DNA of 64,000 nt from Streptomyces hyaluromycini (GTDB lineage: Bacteria; Actinomycetota; Actinomycetes; Streptomycetales; Streptomycetaceae). The notes under the pieces were generated by a model. It did no database searches. It worked only from the letters and a program-made list of their open reading frames with translations, and was not told the origin of the DNA. Location: positions 1-64,000 of the forward strand of contig NZ_BCFL01000027.1 in the NCBI RefSeq assembly GCF_002217755.1, in the 5' to 3' direction. This document shows positions 34,338-41,404 of the stretch, one piece after another. Numbering within the stretch: the first letter of the stretch is position 1; every line of letters begins with the position of its first letter. The translations under genes and the position numbers were made by a program.

Positions 34338-35333
34338 CTAGCCGGCAGCGGGGACTGCTGGATCCAGAATCAGCGCTGCGGCGACAGCCCTCCCTAGCGC
34401 CTCCCCCACCGGCGGTGGTGTCGCGTGCCCGACCTGGCGGTATCGGGCGGTCTTGCGCCCGGTGATCTCCCAAGTCTCGGGAAACCCCTGCAACAGCGCG
34501 GCCTGCTCGACCGTGATCTTCACCATGTTGTCCCTGCCGAGCTCGGGGTTCCATACGAAGTCCGCGTCGGGCACATCGTCGCCCACGGTGTGACCGTTGA
34601 CACCCATGGTCGCCCAGGTCCGCTTGGCTCCCGTCGGTCCCAGGTCCGCGCCGCCCCGGTTCTTCGAGCCGCCGACCAGAGTCGGTGCCGGTCGATCGGC
34701 CTGCGCGACCCAACGGGCGGCGTCCGGCCACCCCCGTGAGGCCATGGTCGGTCCCAGAACGGCACCGACCGTCGTGGGCTGCTGCACGGTCGGTACCGGT
34801 GGCCGGAATTTCGAGGCCCATTGCTGCTCGATGGCGACGAGGACGCCCTGCTTGCGGTTCTGGGGCACGCCGAAGTCGACGGCGTTCACCACGAACCAAC
34901 TGAACTCATATCCCAAGTGGGCCAGTTCGGCTCTGGCAAAATCACGAAACTGTTGGTAGGCGTTCGAGTGCGCGAGCCCCGGAACGTTCTCGATGAGCAC
35001 CGCACGAGGCCTGATCGCATGGACTAGATAGACCGTGGCCTTCAGTAATTGCTCCTCCGCACGCGAATCCGCACGTCCGACGGTCGCACTCGACTTCACC
35101 CGCGGCAGGCCGGCCGAGAGGAGATCCACATCGAGGCTCTCGGGATGTTCCGCTGGGTCGAAGTCCACCAGGTCGGCGTGAAGTACGTTCCAGTGCGGTC
35201 GGTTCGCCCGCAGAGTGCTGACGGCGAGTTCGTCGTCGTCCAGCAGCAGGCGCGGCTCGAATCCTGCCTGCTCCAGTCCGAGGGCGAGCCCACCGGCCCC
35301 GGAGCACACGTCGACGAAAGTCAGTCCACTCAT
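34338..35333 (-). CDS. C5-methyltransferase paralogue lacking the catalytic cysteine
   Basis: 331 residues. Motif I TFVDVCSGAGGLALGLEQAG and motif VI LIENVPGLAHSN (ENV 115-117) are present, as are VPQNRKQGVLVAI and motif X RQVGHATPPPVGEALGRAVA. At motif IV, however, the expected GGPPCQ is LSAGLPRVKSSATV (LPRVK 76-80), so no PCQ nucleophile exists. The frame is intact and the substitution is a clean in-frame one, not a sequencing slip. It overlaps the Vsr gene by four bases. Either a pseudoenzyme that gives DNA specificity or shapes the active partner, or an enzyme using different chemistry. Confidence 0.88.
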   Translation of the reverse strand: MSGLTFVDVCSGAGGLALGLEQAGFEPRLLLDDDELAVSTLRANRPHWNVLHADLVDFDPAEHPESLDVDLLSAGLPRVKSSATVGRADSRAEEQLLKATVYLVHAIRPRAVLIENVPGLAHSNAYQQFRDFARAELAHLGYEFSWFVVNAVDFGVPQNRKQGVLVAIEQQWASKFRPPVPTVQQPTTVGAVLGPTMASRGWPDAARWVAQADRPAPTLVGGSKNRGGADLGPTGAKRTWATMGVNGHTVGDDVPDADFVWNPELGRDNMVKITVEQAALLQGFPETWEITGRKTARYRQVGHATPPPVGEALGRAVAAALILDPAVPAAG

Positions 35334-35773
35334 TCTCTGCTCCCCCGGGTCGCTTCCGTCCGGCGTTGCTCCACAGCCGCCACCACCCGTACGGCCACTT
35401 CCCCAGGAGCCTCGTGCTCCCAGAATCGCAGCACCGTCCAGCCTTCCGCGATCAGATGCTCGGTCGTCTCCCGGTCGCGGGCCATGTTCCGATCAAGCTT
35501 GCGACGCCACCAGTCCGCGTTGGCCTTCGGGTGAGTGGCGTGCTGGGGACAGCCGTGCCAGAAGCAGCCGTCGATGAGGACCGCGACCTTGGCCCGAGTG
35601 AAGGCCACGTCGATCCGTCGCCGGGGCATGCCCGGCACGGGGTACTCCACGCGATAACGCAGGCCGGCTGCGTGCAACAGCCGTCTTACAGCCAGCTCAG
35701 CCTCCGTGTCTTTGCTCACCTGCTTGCTCATGCGGGCGGAAACGGCAAGAGAGGAGGGGACGACATTGGGCAC
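35330..35773 (-). CDS. vsr: Very-short-patch-repair (Vsr) endonuclease
   Basis: 147 residues: RRRIDVAFTRAKVAVLIDGCFWHGCPQH with the catalytic aspartate in RIDVAF and the GCFWHGC zinc/active-site block, then RDRETTEHLIAEGWTVLRFW. Vsr proteins nick beside T:G mismatches that arise when 5-methylcytosine deaminates, and accordingly they sit next to C5 methylases. In restriction-like loci, Vsr-fold proteins can also act as the cutting enzyme. First gene of the Vsr-methylase operon; an internal ATG at 35731 is an alternative start. Confidence 0.92.
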   Translation of the reverse strand: MPNVVPSSLAVSARMSKQVSKDTEAELAVRRLLHAAGLRYRVEYPVPGMPRRRIDVAFTRAKVAVLIDGCFWHGCPQHATHPKANADWWRRKLDRNMARDRETTEHLIAEGWTVLRFWEHEAPGEVAVRVVAAVEQRRTEATRGSRE

Positions 35774-35858
35774 GGGATTATCCTGCCGGCGTAGGTGGAT
35801 CGGCGTGTAGCGAGGGAAGGACTCGCCGCACTGGAGTGGGCATCGTCGGCGGAGGGGC

Positions 35859-36012
35859 CGCCCGCTTCTTTGTCAGTGTCGTGCCTCCGCGCCCCGCATC
35901 AAGGGCGCTCCCGCTCCGCTGCGCTCCGCGTCCGCGTCGGCTGCGCCGATGGCCCTCCGGGCCACCCTTGACCCGGGCCGCTCCAGCACGGGGTGGAAGC
36001 GAGCGGGCGGCC
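35859..36012. repeat. Right copy of island-flanking structured repeat, inverted
   Basis: Matches the reverse complement of 10990-11147 over its whole length, including the central block GACGCGGACGCG and the ends near GAAGCGGGCGGCC. The outer arms differ from those of the left copy but remain largely self-complementary, which implies selection for folding. No coding bias. Lies 85 bases beyond the Vsr start. Confidence 0.75.
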
Positions 36013-36145
36013 CGGGGAAAGTGGGCGGCTTCCCGGGGTGTGCCCTCGGGGCGGCTGCGGTCGTGGCCGGGGTTGGGGGCGCGTCGGGTGGTCCGGGCAC
36101 GCCGCGTGGGTTTGGCGGCGGGCGGCGGGCTCAGAACCGAGGTGC

Positions 36146-37156
36146 TTATGAGCCGTGGCAGGCGTCGTACGGCTGGGTTTGGCCGCACCAGCAGTCCGAA
36201 GTGCGCTGCGGAGGCCAAGCCACCGCTCGTCCCCGGGCCGCCAGGGTCGTTGCGTACTGGGGGAGGAGGGTGGTGTCGGCCGGGGAGGAGCCCTCTGAGG
36301 CTGCGAAGGCCTCGTAGGAGGGGACTGTGGCTGTGACGATGCCGAGGTTCGGGGTGCCGGAGGTGGAGAGTTCGCGGAGGGAGGATTCTATGGTCGCGAG
36401 GTGTTCGGGGTGGGACGGGTACTCCGTGGCCAGGTCCGGGTACGCCGACAGGAGTTCTGTCAGTTCGGTCGCCGGCCAGTGCAGGACCGCTACCGGGAAG
36501 GGGCGGGAGAGGGCCTCGCGGTAGGTGCCGAGTTCTGCTCGGAGGCGGGAGATCTCGGCTTCCAGTTCCTCCGGGTTGTCCGAGCCCAGGGACCAGACGC
36601 GCTTGGGGTCGTGGAGTTCGTCCAGGGAGATCGGGGAGGAGTGGAGGGTGTCGGCCAGGGCGTCCCAGTCGTCGTGGGGGAGGCCGAGCATGCGGCGGAC
36701 CCGGTGGCGGCCGAAGAGGACGGGGTGGGTGGCGTAGGGGGGTTCGGCTACGTCCGTGAGGAGGAGGGTCGCTGCCTCCGTGAACGTGTCGTGCGCCGCT
36801 TCCAGCTCGTCGTGGGATTCCAGGGATTCGGCGACGATGACCCAGGGGGCCGGGTCCCGGGGGGCCGTGGTGCGGATGCCGTCGATGATCGCCCGCGCCT
36901 CGGCCTCGTGGTCGTACTCCCACAGGTTCGACGCCTTGAGGGCGCGGACGAGGGGCGCGTTCTCCAGGGTGTCCGGGGTGGAGAGGAGGCGGTCGTAGAG
37001 CGCGGTCGCGGCGGGGCGGGCGTCGGCCAGTTCCAGGTGGGCCGCGGCCTGGAGCAGCAGGGCCTCGGCGTCCTCGGGGTAGCGGTCGGCGGTCCGCTCC
37101 AGGCGTGCCGCTTCGGCGGTGTGGTCGACGTTCTCGGCAGGCGTGTCGGGGCGCAT
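36146..37156 (-). CDS. SEC-C motif protein with TPR-like helices
   Basis: 336 residues. The N-terminal ~140 residues are helical repeats (ARLERTADRYPEDAEALLLQ; ALYDRLLSTPDTLENAPLV), and a ~25-residue coiled segment occurs near 210 (ELEAEISRLRAELGTYREAL). The C-terminus is a SEC-C zinc motif, SDCWCGQTQPYDACHGS, of the CxC...CH type seen at the end of SecA and many adaptor proteins. Probably a protein-interaction factor; function unknown. Codons near the 5' half of the DNA are unusually rich in G-runs. Start ATG 37156 has no clear ribosome site; a TTG ten codons upstream is possible. Confidence 0.75.
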   Translation of the reverse strand: MRPDTPAENVDHTAEAARLERTADRYPEDAEALLLQAAAHLELADARPAATALYDRLLSTPDTLENAPLVRALKASNLWEYDHEAEARAIIDGIRTTAPRDPAPWVIVAESLESHDELEAAHDTFTEAATLLLTDVAEPPYATHPVLFGRHRVRRMLGLPHDDWDALADTLHSSPISLDELHDPKRVWSLGSDNPEELEAEISRLRAELGTYREALSRPFPVAVLHWPATELTELLSAYPDLATEYPSHPEHLATIESSLRELSTSGTPNLGIVTATVPSYEAFAASEGSSPADTTLLPQYATTLAARGRAVAWPPQRTSDCWCGQTQPYDACHGS

Positions 37157-37233
37157 GAACGACACCGTACTGCCCGGCGGTGACAAAGAAGAGATAGGGA
37201 TAGGGGGCAGTCGGTAGCGAGGGGAGTCGTTCG

Positions 37234-37524
37234 GTGCGGTTTGAGTTCGGTGGGTGTGTCGTGGAGTGGCGGGGGCCTGCTCCGTACTACTTCGTGCCTG
37301 TGCCGGAGGAGGAGTGCGAGGAGGTGCGGGCCGTGGCCGCCATGGCCTCCTACGGGTGGGGGGTCATTCCGGTCGAGGTGACCTTGGGCGGGGTGGTGTT
37401 CGAGACGTCCTTGTTTCCCAAGGACGGGGGGTATCTGCTGCCGCTCAAGAGCGCGGTGCGGAAGCCGCAGGGACTGGAGGCGGGGGACGAGGTGCGGGTG
37501 GAGATGCGGGTTCGGCTGGGGTAG
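37234..37524 (+). CDS. DUF1905 domain protein
   Basis: 96 residues from GTG: RFEFGGCVVEWRGPAPYYFV, then SYGWGVIPVEVTLGGVVFET and FPKDGGYLLPLKSAVRKPQG with a final EVRVEMRVRL strand. This is the small beta-barrel DUF1905 fold (YdeI/OmpD-associated type), function unknown. Divergent from the SEC-C gene. Codon bias is strong and typical of the genome. Confidence 0.85.
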   Translation: MRFEFGGCVVEWRGPAPYYFVPVPEEECEEVRAVAAMASYGWGVIPVEVTLGGVVFETSLFPKDGGYLLPLKSAVRKPQGLEAGDEVRVEMRVRLG

Positions 37525-37599
37525 GGGGTGGGGTGGCGGCGGGGCACGGTGAGCTGCTTGGCCCCGCCGCCGGTCCGGTCTGGTCCGGGACGGTTCGGG

Positions 37600-39072
37600 T
37601 CAGATCGTCACGCCGTCGATCTGGAGGGTCTGGACCGCCTTCGCCGCCACCGACACCGCGACCGTCTTCCCGGACAGGTAGGTGTCCGAGTACGACTTGT
37701 ACGCGTCGCCGCCCGTCGTCACCGTGTTCCAGCGGGGGACCAGGCCGCCCGTGCCGCCCGTCACCGTGGTGAAGCCGGAGAGGTTGAAGGTGAAGGTCTG
37801 GGCGGAGGTGGCGGTGTTGAGGGCCACTATCACCAGGCGCTTCGCCGAGGAGTCGTAGGCGGCCACTGCGTTGCTCACGCCCGTGTCCAGGATCTTCATG
37901 CCGGGGCGGATGTGGCGGCTGAACTGCGCCATCACGTAGTACTTGGTGGTGACCGCGCCGGCCGCCAGGGTGCTCGCGTCGTACGCGATCATCGCCCAGT
38001 TCGTGGACGGGTCCATGACCTGCCAGTAGACCCAGGCCGTGGGGTGCAGCCAGCGGAAGTCGTAGAGCAGGTTGAAGGCCATGGTGTAGCCGGTGCCGTC
38101 GTTGTCGCCGGTCTCGGAGTTCCAGAGGGCCTTGCCGGCCGTCGTCACGACGTCGGTGTAGAGCAGGTCGCGGCGGCCGCCCGAGCCCTGGTAGCCGTGG
38201 ACGTTCACGCGGTCCACATAGCCCTTGGTGGTGGAGGAGAAGGCGCTCCAGGTGGTGCGGGCCAGGTCGTAGCTCGTCTCGTCCGAGGCCGAGATCTTGG
38301 TGCTGGTCAGGCCTCGGCTGTTCAACTCGCTGCGGAGATAGGGGAGTACGGCTGACTGGACGGTCGAGTCCATGTGGCAGCCCTCTTGGGTGCCCGTGGC
38401 CGTCCACCAGGAGGACGACGGTTCGTTGAAGGCCTCCACCGTCGCGAAGTTCACGCCCCAGTTGTTCTTGGCGTACAGGGCCACGGAGGCGAGGTGGGAG
38501 GCGTGCTGGCGGTAGTTCCAGGACTGCAGGTTGTTGCCGCCGTCGGAGGCGCCGGACGGGTTGTGGTTCAGGCACATCCACCACATGGGGGAGTTGGCGA
38601 AGAGCTCGGCCGTCGCGCCGCGGTTCACCGCCTTGACGAGCATGGCTCGTTGGGTGGCGTCGGCGGTCCAGTCCCAGGCCGAGGAGGTGGGGTCCTCGTT
38701 GTTCCAGTCCTGCCAGTAGCCCTCGATCTGCTTGAACGCGGGGATGTTGGCGGAGGCCACCATGCTCTCGCCGTTCACGCTGTTCCAGCTGGACGCGCCC
38801 AGGTTGTAGCGGGCGATGTTCAGGCCCAGGCCGGGGAGCGACGTGCTGTTGTACGTCGTCGACTTGGTGGTGAAGAAGATGTCGGCGAAGTCGTCCCGGG
38901 TGCCGAAGACGTTGCCCCACCAGGCCAGCGAGGTGCCCCAGCCCTCCCAGGTGCCGTACGAGGTGGATGGGCTGACGGCGATCGTGGCGTCGGCGCGGGC
39001 CGTGCCGGTGGCCAGGGCGCTGCCCAGGAGGCCGCCTCCCGCGGCGGCCAGAAGTGTTCTGCGTCGGATCAT
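37600..39072 (-). CDS. Secreted GH30 glycosidase (endo-beta-1,6-galactanase-like)
   Basis: 490 residues. A twin-arginine-type signal (MIRRRTLLAAAGGGLLGSAL) with cleavage near ATGTARA. The GH30 (beta/alpha)8 barrel starts at YGTWEGWGTSLAWWGNVFG; the acid/base is E217 in VEAFNEPSS and the nucleophile E320 in LWNSETGDND. A C-terminal beta domain (RLVIVALNTATSAQTFTFNL) completes the family architecture. Sequence character matches the actinobacterial endo-1,6-galactanase branch acting on arabinogalactan side chains; substrate is inferred. Exported folded through Tat. Single gene, divergent from the sortase. Confidence 0.88.
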   Translation of the reverse strand: MIRRRTLLAAAGGGLLGSALATGTARADATIAVSPSTSYGTWEGWGTSLAWWGNVFGTRDDFADIFFTTKSTTYNSTSLPGLGLNIARYNLGASSWNSVNGESMVASANIPAFKQIEGYWQDWNNEDPTSSAWDWTADATQRAMLVKAVNRGATAELFANSPMWWMCLNHNPSGASDGGNNLQSWNYRQHASHLASVALYAKNNWGVNFATVEAFNEPSSSWWTATGTQEGCHMDSTVQSAVLPYLRSELNSRGLTSTKISASDETSYDLARTTWSAFSSTTKGYVDRVNVHGYQGSGGRRDLLYTDVVTTAGKALWNSETGDNDGTGYTMAFNLLYDFRWLHPTAWVYWQVMDPSTNWAMIAYDASTLAAGAVTTKYYVMAQFSRHIRPGMKILDTGVSNAVAAYDSSAKRLVIVALNTATSAQTFTFNLSGFTTVTGGTGGLVPRWNTVTTGGDAYKSYSDTYLSGKTVAVSVAAKAVQTLQIDGVTI

Positions 39073-39347
39073 GGCTGTTTCTCAACCTCTCCGTGCGGCT
39101 CAAACACCGGTTCCCGGACCGGCGTTGACTCGTCCCCCCGCATGCCAACAGGAAGCATCAGGTGTGGCGTGCGAGGTTGTCGAGGGTTGTGACAGTGCTT
39201 TCTGACAGTGGTTTCTAAAACCCGTGAAGGAAGCGGTGGGGAAACCGTCGTGGGGAGGTCCGGTGACGGGGAGCCGTGCAGCTCTGGTGAGTTGGCGGCG
39301 GGCGCCTTATCGTGCGGGACCGACCGGGGGTCGGCGGGAGGTGCGCG
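39073..39347. promoter_or_regulatory. Divergent control region between GH30 and sortase genes
   Basis: About 275 bases without a gene. A direct repeat of the motif TTTCTGACAGTG/TGACAGTG lies at about 39188-39213, and AT-richer sequence nearby (TTCTAAAACC) may hold promoters. No operator can be named with confidence. Confidence 0.3.
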
Positions 39348-40136
39348 GTGCGGGTCGTGGGGCACGGTGAGCGGCGGTGGCGGGCCCGGCGCCGGCGGGT
39401 GCTGTGGACCGGGGGTGAACTCCTCGTCACGGTGGGCGTGGTGCTCATGCTCCTTGTCGTGCACCAGCTGTGGTGGACCAACCGGGAGGCCAGGCAGGGG
39501 GCCGAGCGGAAGGTGGCGGCACTGGAGCGGGAGTGGGGCAGCGGGCAGTCGAACGGCTCCGGAGGCGATGGCGGTGGAGGAACGGGCGGCTCCGGTGCGG
39601 CCGGTTCCGGTTCGTCCGCCGGGTCGTCCGGCGCCGGGCGGCGGCAGACGTCGTACACCACCCGGGTCGTCGCATCCCAGGCGTACGCCGTCCTCGTCAT
39701 CCCGCGGCTCGGGCTGCGCGTCCCGATCGCCGAGGGCGTCAGCAAGCCGAAGGTGCTCAACCACGGGTACGTCGGCCACTACCCCGGTACCCAGCAGCCG
39801 GGCCAGGCCGGGAACTTCGCGCTCGCCGGGCACCGCAACACCCACGGCGAGCCGTTCCGCTATCTGCCGCGGCTCAGGCGCAAGGACACGATCGAGGTCG
39901 AGACGGAGTCGGCGACGTACACGTATGCCGTGGACCAGATCCTGCCGCAGACGTCGTCCCGGGACTCGGGGGTCGTCAGGGCCGTACCGCGTTCGATCGT
40001 GAAGCCGTCGTACGGGTACAAGGAGCCCGGCTACTACATCACGCTCACCACCTGTACGCCCGAGTTCACCTCGCGGTACCGGATGGTGGTGTGGGGGAAG
40101 CTGGTGTCGATGCGGCCGCGGGCGGGGACCGGGTGA
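39348..40136 (+). CDS. Class E sortase
   Basis: 262 residues from GTG 39348 with GGGAGG ahead. A single membrane anchor near 20-42 (TGGELLVTVGVVLMLLVVHQ), a glycine/serine-rich linker (~66-100), then the sortase barrel: VLVIPRLGLRVPIAEGV, catalytic H162 (LAGHRNT), C236 (ITLTTCTPEF) and R243 (SRYRMVVWG). The TLTTC motif with the AGHRNTHGEPFRYL block marks class E, the actinobacterial housekeeping sortase that cleaves LAxTG substrates. One candidate substrate is encoded at 47466. Confidence 0.92.
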   Translation: MRVVGHGERRWRARRRRVLWTGGELLVTVGVVLMLLVVHQLWWTNREARQGAERKVAALEREWGSGQSNGSGGDGGGGTGGSGAAGSGSSAGSSGAGRRQTSYTTRVVASQAYAVLVIPRLGLRVPIAEGVSKPKVLNHGYVGHYPGTQQPGQAGNFALAGHRNTHGEPFRYLPRLRRKDTIEVETESATYTYAVDQILPQTSSRDSGVVRAVPRSIVKPSYGYKEPGYYITLTTCTPEFTSRYRMVVWGKLVSMRPRAGTG

Positions 40137-40457
40137 CCGTCGGGTGCGGGGGGCGAAGGGCCGGGGGTCGGGTTCCGGTGATATTCACGGGAGTTGAGGA
40201 GCTGGCGAAGGCCGACGGGTGAGGAAGCGCCGAGGCCCGGTTCGGCTCCCTGTGGCTCCCGGCAGGCGACGGTCGACCGCATCGCCTACCGTGAAGAGGT
40301 TCGGTGAGCCCGGGGTCCTCGACCTCGGAGCACTCACGTCCGCAGTCGCGGACACATCTGGTGGGGCCGGGAAGATACCGGCCGCCCCGCTGTCTCGCCC
40401 TTGGCCCAGGCCCAGGACCTCATGGGGGTTCTGGGAGTCACGTATGCCGAGGACATG
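40137..40457. other. Intergenic stretch, no supported gene
   Basis: Several short overlapping frames on both strands have no ribosome site or motif. Nothing convincing was found apart from ordinary GC-rich sequence. Confidence 0.4.
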
Positions 40458-40625
40458 ATGTGTCTGCGGCGCTTCCTGCTGGTCGGTGCCGCCTTGACAG
40501 GTGCCGTCGAGACGGGTGGTGCCACTCCGGGTGAGGAGTTCGGCATCTCCCCGCCTGTGGTGCCTCCTCGAAACGGCACGGCGGTCGCCGAGTCGCAGGA
40601 GACTCAAGCACCGGAGGGATCATGA
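40458..40625 (+). CDS. Possible small secreted peptide coupled to next gene
   Basis: 55 residues from ATG 40458 with GAGG five bases upstream. It starts MCLRRFLLVGAALTGAVETG, a plausible short signal peptide, followed by a low-complexity tail. Its TGA overlaps the ATG of the next secreted-protein gene at 40622. Small and unrecognised; the overlap and leader-like start argue for a real leader or secreted peptide, but it could be chance. Confidence 0.35.
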   Translation: MCLRRFLLVGAALTGAVETGGATPGEEFGISPPVVPPRNGTAVAESQETQAPEGS

Positions 40626-41230
40626 CCATGTCCCGCCTGTCTCTGAAAGCCACGCTGTGCATGTTCGTCGCGTTGCTGATGGCAGCGCTGTGGACGCAGC
40701 CGGCGAACGCGTACACCTGGGCCCGAAGGGTCACCGTGTACAACGCTTCCGGTCTGTGCGTCCAGGGAGACGCAGGAATCGACCACCAGAGGCCCGGCGC
40801 GTTCTCCGGCAACCTCGCCTACTCGGTGACCTACGCGCTGAAGCAGGGATGCGGTACGGGTCTGAACGAGCCCGACGGCTGGGCCGCCACGCGAGCCATC
40901 GTCTTCAAGTGGAACGGGTCCGCCTGGGACGTGTGCCGCAGCAGTGACTGGAAGTTCGGTGCCACCGGCGTGAACCGATGGGGTCCGTGGGGGCCGGAGC
41001 AGGGCATCGACTGGGGCGGGTGGGCTTCGTGCGGGGCGGGCTTCTACGGAACGCAGGCCGCGGCCTTCGTCTGGGACGGGTCCGCATGGCGAGGGGGCAG
41101 TGTCTGGTCGGGGTTCGAAAAGGCCACGCCCGCGGGAGTTGCCCGCATGTGGCAGCCCGCGAACAGTTCCGCTCCCGCTCCGCACGTCAAGCCGCCCGCT
41201 GTCCGGCCGGCGGCCCGGGCCGCCCGGTAA
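40622..41230 (+). CDS. Secreted protein of unknown function
   Basis: 202 residues with a clear Sec signal peptide (LSLKATLCMFVALLMAALWT, cleavage after QPANA). The mature part is tryptophan- and aromatic-rich with four cysteines (SGLCVQGD, KQGCGT, DVCRSSDW, ASCGAGFY), probably two disulfides, and a proline/alanine-rich C-terminus. GGAGG precedes the ATG. The overall pattern (RVTVYNASGLCVQGDAGIDH) resembles small Streptomyces secreted proteins of unknown role; no enzyme motif was recognised. Confidence 0.75.
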   Translation: MTMSRLSLKATLCMFVALLMAALWTQPANAYTWARRVTVYNASGLCVQGDAGIDHQRPGAFSGNLAYSVTYALKQGCGTGLNEPDGWAATRAIVFKWNGSAWDVCRSSDWKFGATGVNRWGPWGPEQGIDWGGWASCGAGFYGTQAAAFVWDGSAWRGGSVWSGFEKATPAGVARMWQPANSSAPAPHVKPPAVRPAARAAR

Positions 41231-41289
41231 CGGGCGGGAGCAGGAAGCACTTTGAGCTCACTCGGGGATCGCTCTGAGCTCACTTCGGG

Positions 41290-41329
41290 GAAGTGCCCGG
41301 CGCGTCTGCGAAGGCGCGTCGGGCACTTC
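41290..41329. terminator. Hairpin between convergent genes
   Basis: GAAGTGCCCGGCGCG pairs with CGCGTCGGGCACTTC across a short loop with one imperfect pair. It follows the secreted-protein gene and precedes the end of the transporter gene. A near-repeat of TGAGCTCACTTCGGGG lies just upstream. Confidence 0.65.
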
Positions 41330-41404
41330 CGCGCTGGTGAAGGAACGTACGGTCGATCGAGGCACTTCCGGCGCCGGATCCGCTCATGCCGGATGCCGGA
41401 TCCG

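Noticed and set aside
32980..34899. Extending the first methylase to a 639-residue protein
   Set aside because: The extra 191 residues overlap the second methylase and are Arg/Gly-rich shadow; ATG 34326 directly precedes motif I.
16224..35773. Calling the locus a classical class 1 or class 2 DISARM
   Set aside because: drmC, drmD and drmE-like genes are not found, while UvrD, two GHKL ATPases, Vsr and an inactive methylase are extra.
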